From NCBI RefSeq assembly GCF_900104725.1, contig NZ_LT629758.1, forward strand, positions 8,332,001 through 8,396,000: a DNA stretch of 64,000 nt. The letters run 5' to 3'. The notes beneath the pieces are model-generated. The model was not told the DNA's origin. It searched no databases and worked only from the letters and a program-made list of their open reading frames with translations. Of the stretch, positions 44,430 through 53,289 are shown one piece after another. A program made the translations under genes and the position numbers. Numbering within the stretch: the stretch's first letter is position 1; every line of letters begins with the position of its first letter. Source of the DNA: Actinoplanes derwentensis (GTDB lineage: Bacteria > Actinomycetota > Actinomycetes > Mycobacteriales > Micromonosporaceae).

Positions 44430-44451
44430 GACCGCCGATCGCCGGGTCCGT

Positions 44452-45117
44452 TCAGCGGACCCGGCGGGTCTGCAGCCCCGGCTTCGGTTCCAGGTGGGAC
44501 AGTCCGTTCCAGGCCAGGTTGACGAGCTGGGCGGCGACCATCTCCTTCTTCGGTGGTTTGCGCGCCTCCCGCCACCATTGCCCGACCAGTGCCACCATCC
44601 CGACCAGCGCCTGTGAGTAGAGCTCGGCGAACTTCGGGTCCAGCCCTCGGCTCTTGAACTCGGCGCCGAGGATGTGTTCCACCTGGTGCGCCACGTCGTT
44701 CATGACACTGGAGAAGCTGCCCGACGCGGACAGCAGCGGCGAGTTGCGGGTCAGCACCTGGAAGCCGTGCGGCTCCTCGTCGATGTAGTCCAGCAGCGCC
44801 AGCGCCGCCTGTTCCAGCAACTCCCGCGGGTGGCCCGCGGTCAGCGCGGTGGTTATCCGGTCCAGCAGGGCCCGCACCTCACGGTCGATGACCACTGCGT
44901 AGAGGCCTTCCTTGCCGCCGAAGTGCTCGTAGACCACCGGTTTGGACACTTTCGCCCGGGCCGCGACCTCCTCGACACTGGTGGCGTCGAACCCCCGTTC
45001 GGCGAAGAGCTGGCGGCCGACTGTGATCAGCTGCTCGCGGCGCTGAGCAGCCGGCATCCGGACCCGCGGCGCGGCCGTCCGCCATTGCTTTTCGCTGCTG
45101 TCGCCCTTCTCCGTCAC
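44452..45117 (-). CDS. TetR-family transcriptional regulator
   Basis: 221 residues. QLITVGRQLFAERGFDATSVEEVAARAKVSKPVVYEHFGGKEGLYAVVIDREV (about 29-81) is the TetR HTH. The ligand domain (ALLDYIDEEPHGFQVLTRNSPLLS, QWWREARKPPKKEMVAAQLVNLAWNGL) is similar to regulators of lipid or stress genes. Its upstream region runs into the tRNA-Gln promoter. Target unknown; the adjacent convergent DUF4383 gene is not a likely target. Confidence 0.92.
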   Translation of the reverse strand: MTEKGDSSEKQWRTAAPRVRMPAAQRREQLITVGRQLFAERGFDATSVEEVAARAKVSKPVVYEHFGGKEGLYAVVIDREVRALLDRITTALTAGHPRELLEQAALALLDYIDEEPHGFQVLTRNSPLLSASGSFSSVMNDVAHQVEHILGAEFKSRGLDPKFAELYSQALVGMVALVGQWWREARKPPKKEMVAAQLVNLAWNGLSHLEPKPGLQTRRVR

Positions 45118-45192
45118 CCGGCCATCCTGCCATCGGGGGGTGTCGTCATCCGACAGACATCAACCGCTTATCGCGATCGGGCACCGGGGCGC

Positions 45193-45198
45193 TAGTCT
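45193..45198 (+). promoter_or_regulatory. -10 box of tRNA-Gln
   Basis: TAGTCT lies 14 nt before the mature 5' end of the tRNA, consistent with a short 5' leader removed by RNase P. A -35 hexamer is not convincing. Confidence 0.5.
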
Positions 45199-45212
45199 GT
45201 CTCCAGCAACAT

Positions 45213-45284
45213 TCGGCCGTGGTGTAATTGGCAACACCTCTGGTTTTGGTCCAGATATTCCGGGTTCGAGTCCTGGCGGCCGAG
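45213..45284 (+). tRNA. tRNA-Gln, anticodon TTG
   Basis: Acceptor TCGGCCG/CGGCCGA, D stem GTGT/ACAC, anticodon stem TCTGG/CCAGA with loop TTTTGGT (anticodon TTG, codon CAA), T arm CCGGG TTCGAGT CCTGG, discriminator G. 72 nt; the CCA is not encoded (CAA follows). It lies just upstream of glmU. Confidence 0.94.
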
Positions 45285-45368
45285 CAATTCTTGTGGTGAG
45301 CCCCGATGGCTGTGGGTGGAGATGACACCACCCACGCATGATGCCAATGCGATCGATGGAGATACCGC

Positions 45369-46811
45369 GTGAGCCAGGCCCCCAGCCGTACCGTCGTCGT
45401 TCTTGCCGCCGGAGAGGGCAAGCGGATGAAATCCGCGACGCCCAAGATGTTGCAGCCGCTCCTCGGCCGCACTCTTCTGGGGCACGTGCTGGCCGTCGCG
45501 CCGGCGATCGGCGCCGACCGCACCGTGGTCGTGGTCGGGCACAAGGCCGACGAGATCGGCGCGTTCGTCGCCGAGGTCGCGCCCGGCGCCACTCCGGTGC
45601 TGCAGGCCGAGCAGAACGGGACCGGGCACGCGGTGCGCATCGCGCTGGACGCCACTCCCGATCTGACCGGCACCGTGGTGGTCCTCAGCGGTGACGTGCC
45701 GCTGCTGCGCGCGGAGACGGTGGAGGCGCTGCTCGCCACGCACGAGAAGGCCGGTGCCGCCGCGACCGTGCTGAGTGCCGAGGTGGACGTGCCCGGCGGG
45801 CTGGGCCGGATCATCCGGGGCGCTGACGGCAACCTGGAGCGGATCGTCGAGGCCAAGGACGCCAGCGACGAGCAGCGGCGGATCCGGGAGATCAACTCGG
45901 GGATCTACGTGTTCGACGCGGCGCTGCTGCGCGAGGCGCTGGGCAAGCTCTCCACCGACAACGCGCAGGGCGAGGAGTACCTCACCGACGTCTTCGGGAT
46001 CTTGGCCTCCCAGGGGCACCCGGTGGCGATCGAGGTGGCCGAGTTCGCCTACGAGACGCTGGGCTGCAACGACCGGGCCGAGCTGGCGAAGCTGCGGGTG
46101 CTGATGCGCGACCGGGTGAACGAGGCCTGGATGCGCGCCGGGGTGCTGCTGCTGGACCCGGCGACCACCTGGATCGACGTGACCGCCACGCTGGAGCCGG
46201 ACGCGGTCGTCGACCAGAATTCGCAGATCCTCGGCACCAGCTCGGTGGCGACCGGTGCGGTGATCGGGCCGGACACCACGCTGATCGACACCGCGGTGGC
46301 CGAGGGCGCCACCGTGCTCCGGACCCACTCGATCGGTGCGCTGGTCGGGCCGCAGGCGACCGTGGGCCCGTTCTCGTACCTCCGTCCCGGCACCAAGCTG
46401 GGCCGCAAGTCGAAGATCGGCGGCTTCGTCGAGGCGAAGAACGCCGAACTGGGTGACGGCGCCAAGGTCCCGCACCTGACCTATGTGGGTGACGCCACGA
46501 TCGGGGCGAAGGCCAACATCGGCGCCGGCACGATCTTCGCCAACTACGACGGAGTGAAGAAGCACCACACGACCGTGGGCGAGGCGGCGTTCGTCGGCTC
46601 GGACTCGGTGCTGATCGCGCCGGTCGAGATCGGCCCCGGGGCGTACGTCGCGGCCGGTAGCGCGGTGCAGAAGAACGTCGGCGCGGGTGAGCTCGGAGTG
46701 AGCCGGGCGCAGCAGCGCAACATCGAGGGCTGGGTCGCCCGCAAGCGTCCCGGAACGGCTTCTGCGGAAGCCGCGTCGAAAGCCGCAAATATCACCCCTG
46801 AGCAGGAGTGA
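45369..46811 (+). CDS. glmU: Bifunctional GlmU (N-acetylglucosamine-1-P uridylyltransferase / glucosamine-1-P acetyltransferase)
   Basis: 480 residues from GTG 45369 with GGAGAT upstream. The N-terminal pyrophosphorylase has VVLAAGEGKRMKSATPKML, AEQNGTGHAV and SGDVPLL; the C-terminal left-handed beta-helix (~260-455) has FSYLRPGTKLG, GGFVEAKNAELGDGAKVPHLTYVGDATIG and NYDGVKKHHT. It makes UDP-GlcNAc for peptidoglycan and for any amino-sugar polymer. A ~25-residue disordered tail follows. Forms an operon with prs. Confidence 0.96.
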   Translation: MSQAPSRTVVVLAAGEGKRMKSATPKMLQPLLGRTLLGHVLAVAPAIGADRTVVVVGHKADEIGAFVAEVAPGATPVLQAEQNGTGHAVRIALDATPDLTGTVVVLSGDVPLLRAETVEALLATHEKAGAAATVLSAEVDVPGGLGRIIRGADGNLERIVEAKDASDEQRRIREINSGIYVFDAALLREALGKLSTDNAQGEEYLTDVFGILASQGHPVAIEVAEFAYETLGCNDRAELAKLRVLMRDRVNEAWMRAGVLLLDPATTWIDVTATLEPDAVVDQNSQILGTSSVATGAVIGPDTTLIDTAVAEGATVLRTHSIGALVGPQATVGPFSYLRPGTKLGRKSKIGGFVEAKNAELGDGAKVPHLTYVGDATIGAKANIGAGTIFANYDGVKKHHTTVGEAAFVGSDSVLIAPVEIGPGAYVAAGSAVQKNVGAGELGVSRAQQRNIEGWVARKRPGTASAEAASKAANITPEQE

Positions 46812-46922
46812 TCCAGTGGGGGTGAGGCATCCCACCCGGGAGCCTCGAAACGTGGCGGTTACGTTCCCGCAAGGGATACTTCACTGCGAACCCACCCCCT
46901 GAGCAACGGGAGCAGCGAGCCG

Positions 46923-47903
46923 ATGGGCAGCATCGTCGCCGAGAACCGTAAGAGTCTGATGCTTTTCTCCGGCCGGGGTTTCCCCGAGCTGGCGGAGGAG
47001 ATCGGTCAGGTGCTCGGCGTGGCACCGACGCCGTCGGACTCCTACGAGTTCGCCAACGGGGAGATATTCGTCCGGTTCAAAGACTCGGTGCGAGGCTCGG
47101 ACGCGTTCGTCGTCCAGTCGATCACCGAGGGCGTGAACCGGTGGGTCATGGAGACCCTGATCATGGTCGACGCACTGAAGCGGGGGTCGGCCAAGCGGAT
47201 CACCGTGGTGCTGCCGTTCTATCCGTACTCGCGGCAGGACAAGAAGCACCGCGGCCGGGAGCCGATCTCCGCGCGTCTGGTAGCCGACCTGCTGAAGACG
47301 GCCGGTGCCAACCGGATCCTCACGGTCGACCTGCACACCGCGCAGATCCAGGGCTTCTTCGACGGCCCGGTGGATCACCTGTTCGCGATGGACATCCTCG
47401 CCGACTACGTGCAGAAGAAGTACGCGGGCCGGCCGATGACCGTGGTGGCCCCCGACTCGGGCCGGGTGCGGGTGGCCGAGCGCTGGACCGACCGGCTGGG
47501 TGGCTGCCCGCTGGCCTTCATCCACAAGACCCGCGACCCGATGAAGCCGAACCAGGTGGTGGCGAACCGGGTGGTCGGTGAGGTCGAGGGCCGGGTCTGC
47601 CTGATCGTCGACGACATGATCGACACGGGTGGCACGATCGCCAAGGCCGCCGACATCCTGTACCAGGAGGGTGCGGCCGACGTGATCGTGGCCTCCACCC
47701 ACGCGCTGCTCTCCGACCCGGCCACCGAGCGCCTTAAGAACAGCCGGATCAGTGAGCTGGTGGTGACGAACACGCTGCCGCTCGCCCCGGAGAAGCAGCT
47801 CGACAAGATCACTGTGCTTTCGATCGCCCCGCTGCTGGCTCGGGCGATCCGTGAGGTGTTCGACGACGGCTCGGTGACCACCCTGTTCGGTGGTCTGAGC
47901 TGA
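46923..47903 (+). CDS. prs: Ribose-phosphate pyrophosphokinase
   Basis: 326 residues from ATG 46923. VRFKDSVRGSDAFVVQS, FYPYSRQDKKHRGREPISARL, DLHTAQIQGFFDGPVDHL and the PRPP loop VDDMIDTGGTIAKAAD are all intact. It makes PRPP from ribose-5-phosphate and ATP for nucleotides, His, Trp and, in actinobacteria, arabinose donors. It is followed by a classic terminator. Confidence 0.96.
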   Translation: MGSIVAENRKSLMLFSGRGFPELAEEIGQVLGVAPTPSDSYEFANGEIFVRFKDSVRGSDAFVVQSITEGVNRWVMETLIMVDALKRGSAKRITVVLPFYPYSRQDKKHRGREPISARLVADLLKTAGANRILTVDLHTAQIQGFFDGPVDHLFAMDILADYVQKKYAGRPMTVVAPDSGRVRVAERWTDRLGGCPLAFIHKTRDPMKPNQVVANRVVGEVEGRVCLIVDDMIDTGGTIAKAADILYQEGAADVIVASTHALLSDPATERLKNSRISELVVTNTLPLAPEKQLDKITVLSIAPLLARAIREVFDDGSVTTLFGGLS

Positions 47904-48263
47904 CCCGCGACCTCTGGTAACACCCACCCCACTGGTGCAACTTGCATCAGTGGGGTGGTTTTTTCGCAGGCGTCGCGAGCCGGGCGGACCCGCTGACCAA
48001 TGCACGATCGTGGCAGGTAAGCTAGTACGGTTGCCACGGCGAGGGTGCTTCGTGGGCTGTTGAGGTTCGCAGTCCGCTCGAGGCGCCGTCATCGACGCGG
48101 TGCTCCGGGCCTGTGCCCAGCGCGCCCTCTTGCCCGGCAGCGCCCGATTCACCGTCGCCTACGAAGGCAGAAGCGCCGTCGAAGGTGACCACCGCAGCAC
48201 TGCCGGATACCGCAGCCGCAGACTTAGCCGCAGCCCGCATCGAAGAGTTTCAGGAGTTTCCCC
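47904..48263. other. Intergenic region: prs terminator and long rplY leader
   Basis: The first 60 bp hold the prs terminator. A TAAGCT box near 48018 is a candidate -10, giving an rplY 5' leader of about 235 nt. The leader contains no long hairpin that I can trust and an alanine/proline-rich open frame without a good start. A leader this long could carry regulation, but no known ribosomal-protein leader motif is recognised. Confidence 0.5.
47924..47964 (+). terminator. Rho-independent terminator of prs
   Basis: A 17-bp stem (CCACCCCACTGGTGCAA / TTGCATCAGTGGGGTGG, one G-U) with a minimal 1-nt drawn loop, realistically 3-5 nt after fraying, followed by six T. It starts 21 nt after the stop. 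Confidence 0.95.
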
Positions 48264-48866
48264 GTGTCCGAGGTAAAGATCAGCGCAGAGCCCCGCACCG
48301 AGTTCGGCAAGGGTGGTGCTCGCCGCACGCGCCGGGCCGGCCTCGTGCCTGCCGTGCTGTACGGCCACGGCGAGGCGCCGCAGCACATCGCCCTTCCCGC
48401 GCGTGAGTTCGCTGCCGCCATCCGCCACGGCGGCATCAACCAGATTTTCACCATCGACATCGCCGGCAACTCGGCCGCCACTCTGGCCCTGCCGAAGGCG
48501 ATCCAGCGTGACCCGGTCAAGGACACGTTCGAGCACATCGACCTGCTGATCGTGAAGCGCGGCGAGAAGATCCAGGTCGACATCACGGTCACCCTGACCG
48601 GTGAGGCCGCCAAGAACACCCTGATCGTGCACGAGTCGAACACGGTCGCCGTGGTCGCCGACGCGCTGCGCCTCCCGTCCGAGCTGGAGGCTTCGATCGA
48701 GGGCCTCGAGGCGGGCTCGCACGTCACCGCCGGTGACGTCAAGCTCCCCGAGGGTGTCGAGCTCGCCGTCGACGCCGAGACGGTGCTCGCGGTCATCAAC
48801 GCCGCCCAGTCGAACGAGGCTCCGGTCGAGGACGAGGCTGCGGCCGACGCCGCTCCCGCGGAGTAA
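48264..48866 (+). CDS. rplY: 50S ribosomal protein L25 (CTC form)
   Basis: 200 residues from GTG 48264, with CAGGAG 7 nt upstream. SEVKISAEPRTEFGKGGARRTRRAGLVPAVLYGHGE is the 5S rRNA-binding L25 domain (~1-95); the beta-rich TL5/CTC C-terminal domain (IQVDITVTLTGEAAKN.. LPEGVEL) follows, and an acidic Ala-rich tail ends it. It sits between prs and pth, the common actinobacterial order. Confidence 0.96.
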   Translation: MSEVKISAEPRTEFGKGGARRTRRAGLVPAVLYGHGEAPQHIALPAREFAAAIRHGGINQIFTIDIAGNSAATLALPKAIQRDPVKDTFEHIDLLIVKRGEKIQVDITVTLTGEAAKNTLIVHESNTVAVVADALRLPSELEASIEGLEAGSHVTAGDVKLPEGVELAVDAETVLAVINAAQSNEAPVEDEAAADAAPAE

Positions 48867-48895
48867 TTTAGTCACGCAGCAGCGGTAAGCCAGAT

Positions 48896-48929
48896 ATCAG
48901 GGAAAGTGCCGTCCGGCACTTTCCCTGAT
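48896..48929 (+). terminator. Hairpin terminator of rplY
   Basis: ATCAGGGAAAGTGCC and GGCACTTTCCCTGAT form a perfect 15-bp stem with a GTCC loop, 30 nt after the rplY stop and 21 nt before the pth start. It may attenuate rather than fully block read-through into pth. Confidence 0.85.
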
Positions 48930-48949
48930 GTGCATGTGGAGGCGAAAAG

Positions 48950-49537
48950 GTGAGCGACGAGGCGCCGTGGCTGATCGTCGGCCTGGGCAACCCGGGCAAG
49001 GAGTACGCCGGTAACCGGCACAACGTGGGGTTCATGGTGGCCGAGCTGCTGGCCTCCCGGACCGGCGGGAAGTTCGGCCGGGCGAAGCGGGCGGCCACCG
49101 AGGTCGCCGAGGGCCGACTGGGTTTCGGCGGCCCGAAGCTGATCCTGTTGAAGCCACTGACCTACATGAACCTGTCCGGTGCCCCCGTGGTGGCGCTGGC
49201 GCAGTTCTTCAAAGTCCCGGTGGCCAATGTGATCGCGGTGCATGATGAGCTTGATGTGCCGTTCGGTGAGGTTCGTGCCAAACGGGGCGGTGGCGAGGGC
49301 GGGCACAACGGGCTCCGTTCGATGTCCAAGTCGCTGGCGAGTAAGGAGTACGCGCGGGTTCGGTTCGGGATCGGCCGTCCGCCGGGGCGGCAGGAACCGG
49401 CCGACTACGTGCTCTCGGACTTCGCCGCGGCGGAGCGTAAAGAGCTGGACTTCCTGATCGACCGGGCGGCCGACGTGACGGAGGCAATCGTTGCGCACGG
49501 CGTCGAATGGGCGCAGAACCGCTATCACGGGGTCTGA
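48950..49537 (+). CDS. pth: Peptidyl-tRNA hydrolase
   Basis: 195 residues; GGAGG is 7 nt before GTG 48950. LIVGLGNPGKEYAGNRHNVGFMV holds the catalytic His, KPLTYMNLSG the tRNA-binding Asn, and VHDELDVPFGEVRAKRGGGEGGHNGLRS the Asp and the second signature. It recycles tRNA from prematurely released peptidyl-tRNA. Full length. Confidence 0.96.
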   Translation: MSDEAPWLIVGLGNPGKEYAGNRHNVGFMVAELLASRTGGKFGRAKRAATEVAEGRLGFGGPKLILLKPLTYMNLSGAPVVALAQFFKVPVANVIAVHDELDVPFGEVRAKRGGGEGGHNGLRSMSKSLASKEYARVRFGIGRPPGRQEPADYVLSDFAAAERKELDFLIDRAADVTEAIVAHGVEWAQNRYHGV

Positions 49538-49630
49538 TCCGTCCCTCGGCGTGACGCGTCCGCCGTCCGTCCGTTGGTCACTCGGACGCACGAAATCGGT
49601 GCGACGGCTGACGTGACGGGAGGTTCGAGG

Positions 49631-51388
49631 ATGTCGCAAGACGTGTCCGAGGACCGGGCGGACGCGTCTACCGACCCGACGGTGGTCCTGCCGGTGGTCC
49701 GTCCGGACCGGACCGAGCCGCCACCCGGGTACGGCGCTGCGAACCATCCGCCCGGCAACCGGGGGCCACAGCAGCCGACTGTCCGGCGCAGTGGCCGTAA
49801 CAGCCGGGTCCCGGTGCCGGCCGCCGGGGTGGAGAACATCCCGCCGCAGACGGTGCTCGGCGAGTTCGATCCGGCCCGTAATCAGGCCACCGGGCGGCTC
49901 TCCGGGACTCAGCGCAACCGGTCGTCGGCGGCCCGCCCGGCGAACCGGCCGTTCGTCCGGACCCGGGGCCGGCACGCGGCGATGTCCCGGCGACAGGATT
50001 GGGAGCGCCGCTATGTGCGGGCGCTCGTCCTCGCCGATCTGATGGCCGGGTCGGTGGCCGGCGCGGGTACTTTCATCACCCGATTCGGCGACACGGTCAC
50101 CGAGTACAACCGCACATATCTGGTCTGCTCGGCGCTGCTGCCGGCGGTTCTGCTGTTGGTGCTGGTGGCCTGCCGGGCGTACGAGCGCCGCTATCTCTTC
50201 GTCGGCTCGGACGAGTACCAGCGTGTGCTCCGGGGCGGTGCGGGCCTGATCGGCGGGGCCGCGGTCGTGTCGTACGCCCTGAATCTGGATCTGGCCCGGT
50301 CGTATGTCCTGGTGTCGTTCCCGTTGGCGATCGGCGCGATCGTGGTGTTGCGGTTCGCGCTGCGCAAGCGCCTGCACTGGGCGCGGGCCCGCGGCGAGAG
50401 CCTGCGCCGGGTGATCGTCGTCGGCCATGAGCTTTCGGTGATCGGGATCGCCCGCCAACTGCGCCGGGAGCGTTACCACGGCTTGGAGGTGGTGGGCGCC
50501 TGCCTGCCGCCGCAGGCCGACGGGGTCGGGCTCACCGACCTACCGGTGTACGGCACCTTCGACGACGTGGCGAGCGCGGTCGAACAGGCCGAGGCCGACA
50601 CGGTGGTCGTGTTGAGCTGCCCGGAGCTGGACGGTGCGGCGGTGCGGCGGCTGGCCTGGCGGCTGGAGCGCGACGAGGTGGACCTGGTGGTGGCCAGCGC
50701 ACTGGTCGACGTCGCCGGGGCGCGCACCACGATCCGCCCGTTCGACGGCCTGCCGATGCTGCATGTCGAGCATCCCCGGCTACACGGTGGATCACGCCTG
50801 GTGAAAGAGCTGGTCGACCGGGTCGGCGCACTTCTCCTTCTGATCCTTTTCGGTCCGGTGCTCCTGACCGTGGCGCTCTGCGTGGGCCTGACATCGCGTG
50901 GCCCGGTACTCTTTCGCCAAACACGTGTGGGACGCGATGGCCGTTTGTTCCGGATCTTCAAATTCCGCAGTATGTACATCGACGCCGAGGCGCGGCTGGC
51001 CGAGCTGAGGCATCTCAACGAGCACGACGGTGTGCTCTTCAAAATCCGCGACGACCCGCGTGTCACCCCGGTCGGGCGCTGGTTGCGCCGGTTCTCCCTG
51101 GATGAGCTGCCGCAGCTGCTCAACGTCCTGTCGGGGCGGATGTCGCTGGTCGGCCCCAGACCGCCGCTACCCACCGAGGCGGCCGCGTACGTCGACGACG
51201 TGCGTCGCCGGCTGGCGGTCAAACCGGGGATGACCGGGCTCTGGCAGGTGTCGGGGCGGTCGGACCTCTCCTGGGAGGAGGCGGTCCGGCTGGACCTGCG
51301 CTATGTGGAGAACTGGTCGCTGAGCCTGGATCTGGTGATCCTGCTCAGGACGGTGACCGCGGTGGTGCGGTCGTCGGGGGCGTACTAG
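49631..51388 (+). CDS. Undecaprenyl-phosphate sugar phosphotransferase (WbaP/ExoY type)
   Basis: 585 residues from ATG 49631 with GGGAGG upstream. The first ~120 residues are a disordered Arg/Pro-rich tail. Four spans lie at about 135-255, then a Rossmann-like CoA_binding_3 region (RRVIVVGHELSVIGIARQL). A fifth hairpin span precedes the catalytic bac_transf domain: RDGRLFRIFKFRSMYIDAEARL and RRFSLDELPQLLNVLSGRMSLVGPRPPLP. It starts an exopolysaccharide or glycan on a lipid carrier. No other glycan-cluster genes are adjacent. Confidence 0.93.
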   Translation: MSQDVSEDRADASTDPTVVLPVVRPDRTEPPPGYGAANHPPGNRGPQQPTVRRSGRNSRVPVPAAGVENIPPQTVLGEFDPARNQATGRLSGTQRNRSSAARPANRPFVRTRGRHAAMSRRQDWERRYVRALVLADLMAGSVAGAGTFITRFGDTVTEYNRTYLVCSALLPAVLLLVLVACRAYERRYLFVGSDEYQRVLRGGAGLIGGAAVVSYALNLDLARSYVLVSFPLAIGAIVVLRFALRKRLHWARARGESLRRVIVVGHELSVIGIARQLRRERYHGLEVVGACLPPQADGVGLTDLPVYGTFDDVASAVEQAEADTVVVLSCPELDGAAVRRLAWRLERDEVDLVVASALVDVAGARTTIRPFDGLPMLHVEHPRLHGGSRLVKELVDRVGALLLLILFGPVLLTVALCVGLTSRGPVLFRQTRVGRDGRLFRIFKFRSMYIDAEARLAELRHLNEHDGVLFKIRDDPRVTPVGRWLRRFSLDELPQLLNVLSGRMSLVGPRPPLPTEAAAYVDDVRRRLAVKPGMTGLWQVSGRSDLSWEEAVRLDLRYVENWSLSLDLVILLRTVTAVVRSSGAY

Positions 51389-51416
51389 AGGACGTCACGA
51401 GCGAAGGAGCGAGACG

Positions 51417-52328
51417 ATGGGCGAGCAGACGAAGACGTCGGCACGCATGGCGGGACCATCGGGCCGTCCCGGCCCGGAGGAACTCGCGGGCGGCACCCCG
51501 CCGGTCAACGACTCCGCTTTCGCCCGCTGGCTCGCGGACCGCGCCGGGCAGGTGCTCCTCCAGGTGCGTGCCGAGACCGGGCACGACGACGGCAAGGCTC
51601 TCAAGGCCGCCGGGGACCAGGCCGCTCACGAACTCCTGCGAGCCGAGCTGGCCCGGTGGCGCCCGGCCGACGCGGTGCTCTCCGAGGAGGACGAGCAGTC
51701 CCGGGTCGCCTGGACAGAGGAGAACCGGACCGAGGGTGGTAGCCGTTCGGACCGGCTCGGCGCCAACCGGGTGTGGATCGTCGACCCGCTGGACGGGACC
51801 CGCGAGTTCTCCGAAGAGGGCCGGGACGACTGGGCCGTGCACGTGGCGCTCTGGACCGCCGACTCGTCGGCACCGGCCCGGCTGACCGCCGGTGCGGTGG
51901 CGATGCCGGCCCGGCACTGCACGCTCGCCACCGACCACGCCCCGGCGTACCCCCCGATGCCGCTGGAGTCGGCGACCGGCGGGGCGATCCGGATCGCCGC
52001 CAGCCGGACCCGGCCGCCGGCCTTCGTCACCGCGCTCGCCGCCGAGATCGGTGCCGAGCTGGTTCCGATGGGCTCGGCCGGAGTCAAGATCGCCGCGGTG
52101 ATCAACGGCGAGGCGGACGCTTACGTGCACGCGGGCGGGCAGTACGAGTGGGACTCCGCCGCCCCGGTCGCGGTGGCGCTGGCCACCGGGCTGCACGCGA
52201 GCCGGATCGACGGTACTCCGCTGGTCTACAACCGGGCCGATCCGAAGTTACCCGACCTGGTCGTTTGTCGTAAAGATCTCGCTCCTCGGTTGCTTGCTGC
52301 ACTACAGAGGCACCTTCCGTCACAATGA
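51417..52328 (+). CDS. cysQ: 3'(2'),5'-bisphosphate nucleotidase, CysQ type
   Basis: 303 residues of the inositol-monophosphatase fold. Metal-binding motifs: LSEEDEQ, WIVDPLDGTREFSEEG (DPxDGT) and GGQYEWDSAAPVAVA (WD). It removes phosphate from PAP/PAPS and so keeps sulfate assimilation running. It is 49 bp ahead of cysD-cysN, which supports the CysQ role over a sugar phosphatase. Start ATG 51417 follows GGAGCGAGACG. Confidence 0.92.
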   Translation: MGEQTKTSARMAGPSGRPGPEELAGGTPPVNDSAFARWLADRAGQVLLQVRAETGHDDGKALKAAGDQAAHELLRAELARWRPADAVLSEEDEQSRVAWTEENRTEGGSRSDRLGANRVWIVDPLDGTREFSEEGRDDWAVHVALWTADSSAPARLTAGAVAMPARHCTLATDHAPAYPPMPLESATGGAIRIAASRTRPPAFVTALAAEIGAELVPMGSAGVKIAAVINGEADAYVHAGGQYEWDSAAPVAVALATGLHASRIDGTPLVYNRADPKLPDLVVCRKDLAPRLLAALQRHLPSQ

Positions 52329-52377
52329 CGTCTGCCCTGCCCGGCCGACACCGGAGAAAGGTCTGGGGACCGAATCC

Positions 52378-53289
52378 ATGAGCCAGACGAAGCCCTATCG
52401 CGTAACGCATCTGGATGCCCTCGAAGCGGAGAGCATCTTCGTCATGCGTGAGGTCATGGCCGAGTTCGAGCGCCCTGTGCTGCTCTTCTCCGGCGGCAAG
52501 GACTCGATCGTGATGCTGCGCCTCGCGGAGAAGGCGTTCGCGCCGGCGCGCATCCCGTTCCCGGTCATGCACATCGACACCGGCCACAACTTCGGCGAGG
52601 TGCTGGAATACCGGGACAGCCGGGTCGCGTCCCTCGGCCTGAACCTGGTGATCGCCAGCGTGCAGGAGGCGATCGACGCCGGTTCGGTGCGCGAGCTGCC
52701 GGACGGCACCCGCAACCGGATCCAGACCCCAGTGCTGCTCGCCGCGGTCGAGAAGTACCGGTTCGATGCCCTCTTCGGCGGCGCCCGCCGGGACGAGGAG
52801 AAGGCCCGCGCCAAGGAGCGGATGTTCAGCTTCCGCGACGACTTCGGCCAGTGGGACCCGAAGAACCAGCGGCCCGAGCTGTGGTCGCTCTACAACGGAC
52901 GGCACCACCCCGGCGAGTCGATCCGGGTCTTCCCGCTCTCCAACTGGACCGAGCTGGACGTCTGGCACTACATCGCCAAAGAGGACATCCCGCTGCCGAG
53001 CATCTACTACGCCCACGACCGTGAGGTCGTCGAGCGCAACGGGATGTTCTACGCGGTGAACGAGTTCATCAAGCTGCGGGACGGTGAGACCTCCGAGGTC
53101 CGCCGGGTGCGGTACCGGACGGTCGGCGACGCGTCGCAGACCGCGGCCGTGCTCTCCGAGGCGGACACGGTGCAGAAGGTGATCGACGAGGTCGCCGCCA
53201 CCCGGATCACCGAGCGTGGTGCGACCCGTGGGGACGACAGGGTCAGCGAGGCCGCGATGGAAGACCGTAAGCGAGAGGGTTACTTCTGA
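52378..53289 (+). CDS. cysD: Sulfate adenylyltransferase subunit 2
   Basis: 303 residues. PVLLFSGGKDSIVMLRLAEKAF is the PP-loop, then HIDTGHNFGEV, GARRDEEKARAKERMFSFRD and LSNWTELDVWHYI, all canonical. It forms APS from sulfate and ATP together with CysN. Its TGA shares one base with the cysN ATG (TGATG), so the subunits are translationally coupled. Confidence 0.96.
   Translation: MSQTKPYRVTHLDALEAESIFVMREVMAEFERPVLLFSGGKDSIVMLRLAEKAFAPARIPFPVMHIDTGHNFGEVLEYRDSRVASLGLNLVIASVQEAIDAGSVRELPDGTRNRIQTPVLLAAVEKYRFDALFGGARRDEEKARAKERMFSFRDDFGQWDPKNQRPELWSLYNGRHHPGESIRVFPLSNWTELDVWHYIAKEDIPLPSIYYAHDREVVERNGMFYAVNEFIKLRDGETSEVRRVRYRTVGDASQTAAVLSEADTVQKVIDEVAATRITERGATRGDDRVSEAAMEDRKREGYF

Noticed and set aside
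48113..48263. Ala/Pro-rich frame in the rplY leader
   Set aside because: It lacks a ribosome site and runs out of frame into rplY; it looks like GC-rich leader sequence.
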